From Todiramphus chloris collaris (taxonomy: Eukaryota; Chordata; Aves; Coraciiformes; Alcedinidae): DNA of 64,000 nucleotides. The stretch's first letter is position 1, and every line of letters begins with the position of its first letter. A program made the position numbers and the translations under genes. The stretch is taken from the NCBI GenBank assembly GCA_025345505.1, contig JANVCC010000174.1, positions 3,506,893 through 3,570,892 of the forward strand. Direction: 5' to 3'. The notes beneath the pieces were generated by a model. It saw nothing but the letters and a program-made list of their open reading frames with translations. It made no database searches and had not been told where the DNA came from. Positions 22,901-36,200 of the stretch are shown here, piece after piece.

Positions 22901-25900
22901 CTTCTCTTTCCCCGAGCTGACGAGTCGCTGTTGATTGTTTCCAGCTCTGCCAGAGAATTTGGTTAGGATGAATGGAATCGATTAAAGAAAGAATAATCGG
23001 GGAGCGCCTGCCAAGGGCTGCCTCGCTCAGCCAGCTGATCATCCCAGTATGAAAGTGCCTGCAGAATGGGTCACCCACATTCCCCAGTCCTGGGAATGCT
23101 CCCCTGGCAGTTGGCTGGGGCAAGAACTTCGAAAGCTGTTGTGCAAGTGCAAGGGACAGAGGTGAGAATGAGAGTGGCAACTTAACCTGGGTTTCTGGTG
23201 CACCAGTGCCTCTTCCTACACCACGCTGGTCCCTCCCAGCAAAAACTTTCAGTTCCCCCCCGGCCCCGGGAAGGTCTGCGTGGCAGGAGGAAACAGAGGA
23301 GCCCCATATATATGTTTTTGAGTGTGTTGTGTAGCTTCATTAAAATGCTAATGCCACCCCAAAGCCATCTGTCAAGCACACATTGCCGAAGGGGCTGTCG
23401 TTTCAGAGCTGCAGAAGAATGTGAACACAAATTAACTCTGTGAAAAAAAAATAAAATCAATAGTAACAGAAAAAGTCTGGAAGGGTACATCTGCTAGACA
23501 TTGTAGACGTTACTTCCCAGGGCTCTTTGAGGCCTGAAGACCCTGGTTTATTAAAATCCTACCAATTACTAAGACTCATCTCCGTTCTCCGGGCCAGTCA
23601 GGACCATGGTGTTTCTTGGGTTCACGTCTGGAAGAGCAGAGCTGGATTTGCCTCTGGTTTGTTGACCCTCCTCTAGCCGATTGTCATCTTCCAGGGTGGA
23701 ATTACCCCTAATTTCATATATTGTTTGCAAACACGTGATGTACCTTGTTCTATACCTCGAGGAGCATCTCTTCTCCTGTGTGCCCAGGCCTCAAGATGGT
23801 GCTGTGGGGCTGAGTCTGGAACATTTGGGTGCTCTCTGGTGCACCCAGAGCAGAGTGAGACCTTTGGATTCGGGACAGCCAGCCCTGGACACTGTGCTGT
23901 TTGCTCCCTGCAGCTACACGGATGCTGGGAAGACAACGCACTATGGGTTTCACAGGGGTTTACTGGCAGATGGAGAACCCACAAAGCCATGGGACTGGGT
24001 GGGAGTGTGGATTGGTGTTCCAGTTTGAGCCTTGGCCTGAGCGTTCCCATCTTACAGACCGTGCAACTGGGCACTGGTACTGGGCTGAATCCCTTCTGCC
24101 TGGGCACGGCCATCTCTGGTTAACAGCATCTGCCACGGGAATCTTGGCCAGATCTGGTCCTGTTGAGCTGGTGAAGGCTGAAAAATGAGGAGGAGGAGGG
24201 AGTGTTTGATGGTGTGAGCCTCCCGTCTCTTGCTGGAAACTGGTGTCTTCTCACAAAAGAAAACCCAGGGGGATCAGGGTGTCCTGGCACAACGGGCGTG
24301 TTTCCTGTCACTACCAACGATGATGGCCCGAGCCAGGCGTCACTGTGACCTTTGCCTGGCCCCTGCCCATGGCTGCCCGGGGACCCGAGTCCCGCAGAGC
24401 TGAGCTGCTGGCGGCCCCGTGGCTCTGCCTGTCTGTGGCAGCAGGAGAGAGGGGCTGCCACCATTCCCCTCTGGAAGAGCAACGCGGGGGCAGGCTGGGC
24501 AGCACCCCCGGGTTCTGCGGTGGCAACCCAAGCGAAGGTCCTACAGCCCATTCCCCAGGCCCCGGAGGGAAAAATAGGGACATTTATCAGAGCAACAAAA
24601 GGGCCACTTGTCGTAAGAAAAGCCACGAGCTGTCCACGTTGGAGGCTCAGCGCCGCGAGGGCTGCTGCCGCCGGCAGGGTTTTGCTCTGCGTTTGTCCCC
24701 TCTGCCAGGACATGAGCTCATGGAAACGCTGGCGGTTGATGTGGGCAGCAGGACAGCCCGGCCCAGAACATGGGTGGGTTGGTGCACTCGAATGCCAGAA
24801 GCAATTCAATCCCAGCCAGCTTTCTAAGCCAGCTCCTCCCCAGCCACACAGCAAGGAGGGATGAGTGGCTGGCGAACCAGGACCATGGAGAGGAGGACAA
24901 GAGATGCTCTCAGCATCTACACTAGTTACACCAAATGGAGTGCAACCTGAAGCTGTGCTCCAGGAAAGCTTGGTTTGCTGGCAGCACTGCCCAGGGGACC
25001 TGTCCTTGGACTCCTTCCCTGAACTCAGGCCTAAAGACTCCTCTGTCCTGAGCCAGCTGCAAGGAGGAGCAAAAGGACATTTACTCAGGACATTCGCTGC
25101 CTTCAGCAGGATGCCTGAGAGCTACTGAAAGGGGCACTGGCTCTTAAAGAGCATCCTGACTCTGAGTTGCCTGCTGAGTCGTGCCAGCTGGTGAGCATTT
25201 AAGGAGTGGTCGGCATCCAGACAACGTGCATTTCACAGAGGTGCTGGCTCCGACCGTAGCTCCGTGGCAGCTCTGGTTCCTCCTGCTCACCTGAAAGTGC
25301 TGCTCTGCCCTTGCTCTTCAGCAGCTCGGCTAATAAACCAATGTGCTAAAATTACTCTTTTGTCAACACTTTTTTATCTGTGTGGCATCAAGCAGGAAGC
25401 TGCTGAAGTATGTGAAAGGCTTTGTGAAGTGTCACAGCCCCAGTCAGGTTGCCTGTGACTGTTCTGCCCAGCTGTGCCGTGGTGGCAGATGTGACTGCCA
25501 GGACAAGGGGATGATCACAGCTTCCCAGCCCCACCATCCATCTTCTCTCTCTCCGGGGAGCGTAAAGGAGCGAGAACCTGCCTAAAGAAAGTGGGTTTAG
25601 ATAACACAGTGAAAAGTGCAGAGAATGTGACTGGGAGCTGAAATAGTGGCCAATAGTGTGAGGGGAGCTGGCTCTGAGTCCCTTGTCTGCAGCAGGGAAC
25701 ACGGGAGGCAGTTGGCTCGAGTGGGTGTCACTAGAGAAGCAATCTGCACAAGGGATCTGATGTTCACAACAACCTCGCTGCGAGCGAGCTGCTTTGCAAG
25801 TCCCTGGCATCTCCAGGGTGTGAGACTGAGCAGAAGACAAATAAAGGCTGCTGAGGATTTTCCACAGGCACAGACCAGCTGTGGTCCACCTTTAATACCA

Positions 25901-28900
25901 CCGAAGGTAACTTTTTATGACAGATGTTTGGGGAAACAGAGCTGTACTTTTCTTTTCCTGTGGTGTTTCAGCATGTACTTGTCATGCTCTGGAATCCTGG
26001 GGCTTTGACCTGATCTACTGGCACCAATTATCTCGCTGGATATTTAGGGGGGAGCTGAAAAGCCAATCCCTACCTTTTTAGGTGCTGGAGATTGTTTTGA
26101 CATCCTGTCTCTGGGGCTACTTTGTAAGACAGGACATGTCTGCGTGAAGCAATTTGTTCCACTGTCAGCACAAGTGGTGGGCTCAGCATCCTAAAGGTCA
26201 AGCAAACCACAGTGGGAAGGACTGCTGGGTCAAACCAGAGGACAGTGACGTGCTTCTGCCCCCTGAGACTCGGTGGGCAATCCTCCAGCAGGTATAAAGT
26301 AGACAGGATGTACAGGGCTGGAGTCTGGTTTTCAATGGTTTTTGTGAGCCTCAGGGAGAGATAAGAAGCAAGGCCAAAAAAAAAATCCCAAACAAGCCGG
26401 TCAGGAAAACAGTGATGCTGTCTGGTTTGCTTCTCTGCTTTCTGATGCTGCCAGTTTGCTTGTGCCTGCTTCCATTGTTTCTCAAGTACAGAGTATAGAG
26501 CAAAGGAAACCAAGCCCTGGACCCTAAACCGATGAGCAGAAGTAAAAATAGAAGCCAGGGGAGCAGACTTCCTCCCAGACATAAGCCTCTTGTTGCTGAA
26601 AGCCAAGAATATCTGCTCTGTTCCTGAAAAGCCCTCCTGACTCCTTCACCAGCTTCTGCTCACCAACCCAGGCTGTCCCAGCACCAAGGTGAGGCTGAGG
26701 CCGAGGGTCTGCTCAGCACACTTTGGAGAGACCTGCAGAGCCAGTGTTCCAGAGCAGGCTGCTCATAGCCCATTCCCACGGGTACCAGTACAGTCACAAA
26801 AGTGTTTGCTGTCCGGTTCGAAAAACACTGGCCCTGTCTGGAAATGTGGTGCCACCAGCACGAGCATGAAGCAGGGCTCCTCTGAGGATGCACATCCTGG
26901 TGGGCGTGGATGGACCCGGAGGGAGAGGTACTCGAGCATCACAGCTGACTCTTCTGGATACGGGCTTGGTATGGCCCGTTTGTTCGCCGGGGAAAAATAC
27001 ACTGCCTGGTCTGCAACGCTGTGTTACTGCCCATGTGAGGGGCAGAGAGCTCTGCATCGTGGGGGACCCGGAGGAAACTGCCTCAAGGGCACTGCAGCTG
27101 GTCAGAGGGGGTGCTGGTCATAATGGAAGAATGTTTGCCATGAAAAGAGAACATGGGAGCCCAGTTCAGCCCCTCCACGCCAACCGCTTTCGGAAGCCCT
27201 CAGGCTGCTGGGACCCTGCCTGACCCGGAGGTCAGCTCCACTGAGAGCAGGGACAGTTTGGCTGCTTGTTTTCTATTCTAGCTGTGGTGACCGTGTCCCA
27301 TGTTGGCTACCAGCCCTCACATTCAGACTCCCACCTTTTCAGCCATCCTGGATCCCTCAGACTTTCTAAATCATCTGCAGAAGCGACGTCTGCTGCTGGG
27401 AGCTGAGCTGTAAACAGAGTCCCTCCGCTCACACAGCACTCACTGTTTCGAGGCAACAAGTGCTAGCTGAGCCCAGCTGGAAAATAAACGGCCCCTTCTC
27501 CTGAAATGAGCTCAGCCCCGCGGCACGGGCAGGGATCGGCCTCCCTGCTGGAGCCCCCGGCTTTACCACAGCACCAGATGGGAAGGGCTGAAGAGATCCT
27601 ACCAGGGTTCTGCAAGCTGCTTTTGCATCCCTCTTACTCCTTGTCGGAGACACTTTTCTCACGCTGCCTTTCCCTTCCTGAGGTCTCGACCCATGGTCCA
27701 GGAGGGTGGAATTGCATCAGCTTTTGGGGGCAGATGCTTTTACAGAGAGCAGGTTTCTTGCAGGCACCAGCTGCCCTGCACACTGCTGCTGGGCACAGAG
27801 CTGCCATTGAACTTGCTGCTGCTTCCTGACGCTGGCTGAGCCAAAGGCACCGGGCAAACACGCTGCTTGTGATATTCTGGCGTTTGCTTTCTAGTCACAG
27901 CTGGACCCCAGACACTTAGAAATCCAGAGGGGAGTGGGGGAAAGACACATAGTGAGGAAACCAATCCGTCAGGCTTCTTCAGGCCACAAGAGCTTTTTTA
28001 GCTCGGGTTATAGATAGAGAGTTCATTCAGCCTTTTACTTCTTAGTCACAGTGCAATACTCCACATCCTACACAAAGAGAGAGAGCAGGGGGGAGAGAGA
28101 ACCCCCTTTTGCCTCGTTGCAATTAAAGTTGTCATGCAGTTGGATGAGGGTGTGGATAATTTTGCTGTTTTTCTAGTTTGTTCTCAGGAACTGGGCACGG
28201 CTCCGTGCCTGCCTGTCTACGTGGGCTAGACCATTCCTGTCGGCACCTGGCTAACCAGGTTTCCTTGGAATCTGCAAAGGTGCTGTGGGTGGAACTCACC
28301 TCAACTGCTTGGTTCCTCTGAACAAGGGCCTTTTGTCCATGGGGCTTCTTGGTGCTTGCCTCGATGGTTTATCTTCTCATTGCTCCATGCCATCATTTAA
28401 GCCACGTAAATGGGGTAGACAAAGGGTGTGATGCACCTTTGGGGTTGTCTCATCAAGATAGCAGTGAGCAAGAGCAGGGTTTGTTATTACATGTGAGCTG
28501 GAAAAGCACAGCTTGAGATTCCCTGGAGTACAAAAGCAGCAGAACTCCCCCATTTCCACAAGAAAGGCTACTTTGTGCCATGGTTGTCAAAGATGGGAGG
28601 TTCACCCTCAACCCAGTATAGCAGCCAGCTTCTCAATACAGGGTCTGATGCAAAAAAAAAAGATACTTACTTTGAATTTGCGGGCTTAAATGAAGGTCAA
28701 ATCGCAACAATACTGGTGCCCCCAGCTACCTCTTTTCACAGGCTGGTGGTGTTGGTGGCAGGACGCCATACGCTGTGGTCTTCTCTGGAGTCAGGATGCA
28801 GTGTTTTGCAGCATTTTGAGTGCTTTGCAAAAAATGCTGAGTGCTACAGCAGCAGGTCCTCTGCCACTGCTAGCTCGAATTGGGAAAGCTGCCGGGTGGC

Positions 28901-30223
28901 TGCTTGCACAGGCAAGAGAGGAGGTTGTTCTCCTGGTGATACCTGCACCCCAGGGCAGCGGCTGTTCAGAACAGATGTGCCAGCTGTCAGTGCTGCTGGA
29001 GAGGGATATGGTTCAACAAAACCCCACGAACTTTCTGGAGACAAGAAGAATTCTCTCCAAAGCCTGGCCAAGTGTTTCTCTGGCACAAGACATTGTCATG
29101 AGGTCACTCTTGGAGTTGCTCCCACTGTCTAGATCATTCACAACCAGGAATGAAAATCTTTCTCCTTGGGCTTGAGACCCCTCGTGTGCAGGGTGCCTGA
29201 CCATGGTCTACTGTAGGACGTACCTGTCTCTGCACTCCTGCTGGCATCCTCTCTGACATGGTTACGTCTGCTGCGGGAGGATTTAGGACACTTGCATGAC
29301 GTAGGCTCAGTCTCCATCATTCATGCTCCTTCCAAAACTGCAACTCAGGAAAATCTTGTCATCACTGATTAATGAACAAGAGTCTGGGAATCACTCCACT
29401 AAAACTGAGGGGCTGCTTTTTGATCTAAAATCCTGGAAAATCTTCGATTCCTGTTAGGGCCAGAGGTCCAGCGTACCAGTGAAAAGACCACATTTTTGCT
29501 GGGTTCCCCATCCAGAAAAGGATGATGACAACATAAGGGTGTCTGCTGGGATCTAGCCAGAGCCTAGTCCAAAGGCTCAGGAGAGAAGAGTGCAGAACTC
29601 CCAGAACATCACCAGTGCTTTGGAGATTTGTGGGGAATTCTGTGCAAGCAGAGAAGGACTTGGTAGCCTACACACATAACAATGCAAGCAAGAATGTAAA
29701 CGGCCTCTGGGGAACACTGCAGACAAAAGGCCTTTTTTTTTTTAGTTTTACAGTTCCATTCTGTATCTGTTTTTCTCGTTTACCCCTTCATGACACCTCA
29801 CCATCATGTCTCATGCATCATCTCTGTTCCTGAGCAGCTTGCAATGGCCTCTTGAGAGCCACAGAGATGAGGAAAGAGAGCACAGGACAAGAGAAGCTCG
29901 AACTGACTTCTGAGCGCCTTTCATGGGGAAAGCATCAGAGCAGCAACATCCTTGACAGGTGCCAGGAAGCGATGCAGAGGCAGAAAAAGCCCCATGTGTG
30001 GGAGAACTCTGCTAAACAGGATCTGCCAGACTTCCTCTGCACGATAGACATGCAAGCAGGACGAGCAGTTGGGGCAGGCCCTGCACTTACAGCAGCCCAG
30101 TTTGAACAAAGCTTCCCTGCCACTTCCCCCCACCAGCAGCATCGTGGGAGATCAGCAGCTGAGTGTGCTGAGAGTGATTATTGCCTCCTTTTCTTCTGCC
30201 CTGCATCTCTCCTCTATCTACAC

Positions 30224-30291
30224 CCCACCTGTATATACACCCCACCTGTATATACAGCCCACCTGTATATACAGCCCACCTGTATATACAT
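30224..30291. repeat. 17-bp tandem repeat with a palindromic core (4 copies)
   Basis: Units CCCACCTGTATATACAC/G/T begin at 30224, 30241, 30258 and 30275. Each contains TGTATATACA, a perfect 10-bp palindrome. A degenerate unit precedes them. Confidence 0.95.
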
Positions 30292-33200
30292 GCAGCTTTG
30301 GCTAGTCCCGTCTTTTGAGATCCAGGAGTGAGAATGTCTGTGGAAGGGGTAAGTAGCACTTTATTTCTTGGTTCAGTTCTGTAGCTGGGAAGGGGAGGAG
30401 GAGCTGGAGCTGCAGAGGTTCCCATTTCCAGTGAAGGCCAGGGCTGGGGTCGAAGCGTGCACAGAGTGGGGTCAGGGTGTGTTCAGCTGGTGGTTGCTGC
30501 CTTTGCTGTGCTGGTTCCTGGAGTGCTCGGAGGTGTTCCCAGTGACCTGTCACCTTTCTGGGGGGTTTCTAGGATCATTCTCTAGGAATCTGCTGCCGTG
30601 GCAGATTTCCACAAGGCGAACCTGTTTAGCAGCCTCACAATGGACTTCAGCTCCTTTCCAACATCAGTAATGTTTCCTACTTGACTGATCCAGCTTTCCT
30701 CTCCTGGAAGGAACCGAGGAGGGTAGTCACAGATCTAGATGTCACTGTCTGTTACTTGGTGCTACTTGATGCTGCTTTCTGCACCCCTTGAAAGAGATGT
30801 GAGAACTGCACTGCAAAGAAGGCTGGTAGCAGCTGTCCTCGGGTACCTTCAGCGGGCGATGGGCTGGAAGGCAAGGTGTATTTGTTTGAAAAGGCTGAAG
30901 GATGGAGTCAGGGCCTCACCCAGGGAGATTGTGAAGACAGGTACACTTACTTCGGGGTAATGTGAGGTGGCTCTGGTCATCTGTTTACTGATTAATCCAA
31001 TGACAAATATCTGCATCACTTTTCTAGTTCTCCATGTCCCACCTTCAAGGACCAGGAGATAGTCAGTGCTATCTAGTGGCAGAGCTTTAGGTCATTTGCT
31101 GTTAAATTGACTATATGGGAGAACTAATTATAGATGTAAGGGCTGTGACTAAGCACCAGATAATCCTACCAATATGCAAAAGTAAACTAGAAAGCCCTGG
31201 AAATGTAAATAAATGACTGGCATTGCTAACTGAGAGCAGCGAGCTCGGCAAAGGACTGCACTGCCATGGGTTGCAATCCCAGTTCCAGTTCTTCCAGCAC
31301 GCTTGATGTCCAAGTGTTTCCATAATGTATACCCAGTGCTTACAAGCTTTCCAGAGTCATAATAAAGCTGGTGAACAAAGGCAATTATCCTCTGCCTGTA
31401 AATTAAACTTGCATAGACCTAGGTACAGGACTGAGGGCTTATGGAGGGCGTTCCTAGAAAGTATAGAGCCTGCTAAACAAGAGAAGCTTTGGTTAAATAT
31501 TTGAAGAGACAAGGTATGATGTTCCCACTGGTGGGTGGCGGGATGGAACTCTGCGTTCACATCATCTGTCTCTTCTTTCTTGACTGAAGAAACAAATCAA
31601 TTTCTGCCAAGGGAACCTCCATGGAAGGGTGGAGAACAGAGGAGATATTTCTGTCTAATACCACTTACTTGCAGGAAAATATTTTTCCTCCGATTGTTCT
31701 TTTATCATTGGGTCAGGCACTAGAGGACCCAGCTCTAGACCAAAAGTCTCTTATCCCCATAATAGATGGAAATTGGTTTGAATGCTTTCGTGTGTCAAGT
31801 CACCTCTTTCTTTATGGACTACTGGAATTGCAGCTATTTCCCATGTCTGACGTAGGAGGAGTATAAAGCTGTCAGCCATAGCACTTCCCAGCAGAACTCT
31901 CTGCTTCCTTTGGGCTTGTGCATGCACCAGAATTTCTACCCTAGCACCCCATGCCCTACCTGCCTTCTTTCAACTGCAACCAGCAGCTTGCTGGTGGTAG
32001 GAAGTCTCTTCCCCAACCCCTGCTTTTAGGTTTCATCAAGTTTGTCCTACCCCCTGAGTGGCTCTTTCCAGTACAGAGTCCCACAGGGCATCAGCTGTCA
32101 TTAGGCTGCTGCCTACATCAGGTGCCCCGTGGTGGAACTGGTCCGTGACTCTCAGCAGCGAGTTTACCTTCAGCCTGCAGAAGGAAGCCTACCGTGCAGC
32201 CCTTGGGAATCCCAGCAGCCCTCTTCCACCCTTTTAATTTACAGAATGACTGACCTCATGGCACAAGGGGAGATGTGAAACTCCTGCCAGCGCTGGGTTG
32301 TGTGGGGGGTGGCAGCCTTGCCCAGGGCCAGCGTGTGCTGCTCCCCAGCCTTTCCCTCCTGAGCCTGCAAGCGTCTTCCTGTGCTCAGAAGCCTGACTGG
32401 CTCCACTCTTCTGTGCCAGAAAAGCCAGAGTCCCACAGGGAAAGGCTGTGGGAGATGGGGAAGGGATAGGGGAAGGTGGTAGCCTGCTGGGTGGGTTTGT
32501 CCTTGACTCTGCTGATGCCCTCCTGCTCAGGGTGGTGGTGGCTTTAAAGTGGCCGAAGGTGGTACTTTGCTCCAGCATTTGATATCGATTGTCCTACTCG
32601 ATCCGTGGCTTGTATGCACCAAGGCCTGGATTCACAAGTTGTCTACACCTCGGGAAGATGATGAACATGTGGAAAATGAAGAATCAGTGTCCTGAGGGAG
32701 AAACTCAGATCTGACTCTGAGCTTGTCCCATGCTATGTCCTGTGGAAAGAAGAGGCAGGACATACAGGGAGGGAACAGTGAGAAACCAAGGGATTGCAGG
32801 GGCTGGTGTGGAGGCTGGAAAGAAAGTCCCTACTCTGACACTAGCCAGCATGGGGGGGGACACATTTCCAAGTGTCACGGGAGCAGAGTCGGTTAGCCAA
32901 GGTCATCTGGGCTGAGGGAACCCTGCTGACAGCGCAGGGAGTCATTCCCTTTCCTCCCACTCGCTCCCCAGCTGCCTTGCTGGGTTCAGACAAAAAGAGT
33001 GATTGTTTTTCATGCCTGAAGCTTTGTTCCTGCTTGGATGTTTTTTGCTTTATTACTGAGAGGGGGTGAAAAGTTTCAGATGAAAAGCGAGCCCTCAGCA
33101 AAGCCTACCTTAGAGGCAGCTGAGTTCTAACCTCTGAAGCTGAAGGTCAGGTCCTTTCTGGCAGCCTGGACCAGAGAGATGACATCTCCAGTGGGACTCT

Positions 33201-36200
33201 GGAAATCCCCATCCCAGTTGGGTCCGGTTGTGCTCCTCTGCTGTTCCATCCCAGCATTCCAGTTTTCTGACCACACTTAGTCTAAGGATAACTTTCTCTA
33301 GTCCCAAAGGCTGATGGTGTGAGGGTACAAAGAACTGGTACCTCTGCTCCCCTGCCCCCATCAGAGGAGGCTGGGAGTGGAGAGGCTTGACCTGTCACCT
33401 GGTATGGAGGCTGATGGAAAAGCAGCCTCCTCCTCTCCTGAATTCCAGGCCGTGAGCAGAGCGTAGCTTGGCCAGCACTCAGGCAGCTGTGCTCGAAGAG
33501 AGGGCCGGGCGGGCTCTCCTGATAGGAACTTAGCAGCCACGTACTGCTTCCCTTTCCTGTTGTGCCTGGATGCAGGTCTGATGGGTGCTCAGAGGCCCAT
33601 CCATCAATGTCTTCGCCTGCTTCCCCACCACACAGAGCTCAGCAGAGCCCGGCGAGATCTCGACAAGCCTCTAAAAATATCACCCCCCTGAAGTACAGTC
33701 ACTTTGCTGACAGGAACAGAAAGGAGCCCGTGCTGCTGGTGTGCTCTGTTCCCTGCCATGAGTGGGTTGCAACAGCAGGGCAGGAGCCAGTGAGGTGGCA
33801 CTGCTGCCCTGGTCACCTCTCCTTATGCCACCATTTGAAACGTGTGCCAGAGGTGGATGGAACAACGCCATCGTCCCACTAAGCTGGGCTAAGTCATGGC
33901 AGAGTTCACTCAGACGCTCGAAAGGCACGGAGCAAACGGGGCGAAAGCGTCGCAGCGCTCACCGGTGCCGCTTGAAGAAATCGGGTACAGAAGCTGAAAT
34001 CAGCAACAGAGGTGACAATCCAGCCTCCCGGGGAGAGAGAGCCTGAGATCCTTGGGCTTGGTTGTTTTTCTTCGCTGGCTTCTCCCTTAGCCACCCAGCA
34101 GAGGAGCAAGCTCAGGAAGCCTCTCCAGATGCAGGAGCCTCCTTTGCGTGCGGAACGATTTCTCTGCCGTGTCTGGCTCTCGTGCCTGTGGGCCACTCCA
34201 GACTGTCATCTCTCCCAGGGTGACGTTCTAAGAGATTGCAAGCATTGAAAGAGGGACTAAAATTATTGAAAGAGGCTGAGAGCTCTCAAGGCTGAGAACT
34301 TGCTGTTCGTTGGGAAGTCGCGGCTTATTGCGTAGCTGGAAATTCCTCAGGAAACCCAGTTCTGAGGAAGTTATATTAATTTTGGCTTTTCCCAGTTGTC
34401 TGGGCTTTCTTAACAGGACAGAAATGGGGGTAAAAGTCAAGCAATAAGGAAGATGATCCATTCCAAAGAATAGCCTTTGCTTAAAAATTGACCACTGCAT
34501 CCAGACCTCATTTGTTCTGCTTAGAAGTGGGTCCAATTTTCAGAGCTACTCTGGTTCCTGGCAAGCAAAGCGAGCCTACAGTCTGGATCCAGCTGGAAAA
34601 ATGCAGTAAAATCTTGTGAGGGAAATGAGGCAGTAAGTCTTCTGTGTGACTGGGCAGCTCTGAAGCTTATAGCACCTGTTTTCCAGTCTTTGGAAAGAGA
34701 TCCTGACCTTAAGGACCTGGTGGGTCTCAGCTAGGGACTTGTCATGGGCCCACCCAGGTTTGTATCCACGCGTCTTTGCAGCTCTTGGAAGTGTGGAGTT
34801 TGCTTTTTATGGGCAGCTTCTACCCACTCAGTTATGGCAACGTTACCACTGCAAAGCAGGGACTGAGAACACGGGGCTCGTAATGGCTCAGGCTCCAGAA
34901 GCCAACTGGTTTTGCACATCTGTGTCCTCCTCCCCTAGTGTCAATGCTGGCTTTGTGCTCACTGCACAGACTTCTGGGGCAGCGTGTGGCTTTTGAACAC
35001 ATAAGGATGACCGAGCCCGTGTCCTGCCTATTTATTTGGAGAGTTAGTGTTTCTTACGCTGTTCTTCCCAGTCCTGGGCTGATCTGAAAGCACAGGACTG
35101 CAGCAGTGAAGCAAATTGCTCTCTCTGTCAGCTCCTCTTTGGCAGGGAGGCTGATGCATGTGGACAGCCACTAGCATCTCTGGCAGTGGGCTGGAGGATG
35201 TGTTCTGACAACCCAACGGTTCTTCACTCAGCCTGCTGGGCACTAAAGAGGAGCCTCTGCAATAACTGGGAGAGATGGGGCCGGAGGTATTGGCTGATCC
35301 TGACCAACCTGGCAAAAGGAGAGTTCCAGAAGCCTCGGAGTGAGCAATGAGTCACTTGAGTTGTCTTTTGCTGTTTCTCCCGTTCTACCCGTTCGCTACG
35401 ACACATCTGCCCAGCCTGTGAACAGCTCTGATTGGTCAAAAGAATTCCAGCAGAATGAAAAGGAACTCTCTGGGCTTGAGGTACCTTGAATTCAGCTGGG
35501 TTCGTGAATCTGGGCTGTGGCAGATGAGTCAGGCCAGAGTGCTTCAGCTCTGCTCTGCACCGCTGGCATCCAGCCCTCCTTCCTCCCTCCCTTCTGGATC
35601 AGGTTGCTCTTTGACCTGCTCCTGTAACTCTGCAAATGATCTCATTTGTTCCTGCAAATTTAAACCGCTGTAGAACCCAGACGCAAGGTGAAGGCAAGAA
35701 ACTGGTTGAACCCCAAGCAATTTCATGAGCTTGTGAGCAAAGCTGGCCCGGCTGCAGTTCGGAAAGTCCGGCTGCTGCTGCACGGCTACGTCTGTTCTTC
35801 ATAACATCTTCCCCCTCAGCCCATGATGAATCTGTACGTGTTAGCTCTCAACAGCCAGGTCTGGTTTTGTGGCTGGCTCAAACCCAACAGTGCAAAGCCC
35901 CACACTATTCCATCGCTGCAGGTTTTCCTCAAAGGGCTGTGAATGCCTTTACAAAGTGAAAGAAGCACCTGCTGCCACTGACTGCTGGATGCTCCCTAAC
36001 CATTTGTAAGAGGCTCCTGGTAACTCTGCAGCCAGTTCTTTCAACTGGGATAGGAAGCAGCTTTTCCCAGTATGCTGATGCTACTCCAATTTGTGTGGTT
36101 GCATTCTTCCAGAGTAGATCTATCCTGCAATTTTTTTCGTATATCCTAAGCTTAGTGTAATAAATAAGCAGTATAATAAATACTGCTGCCCATGGTTGAA

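Noticed and set aside
24120..24854. 244-codon minus-strand open frame in the gene-poor interval, overlapping plus-strand frames of 160 and 170 codons
   Set aside because: Several overlapping frames are open at once in GC-rich sequence, the protein has no recognisable motif, and no splice or promoter context supports it.
28575..29132. 185- and 161-codon plus-strand open frames
   Set aside because: Two frames of the same DNA are open together and neither shows a known domain; chance is the simpler explanation.
30224..30291. CRISPR-like array
   Set aside because: The 17-bp units are contiguous with no spacers, and the genome is vertebrate.
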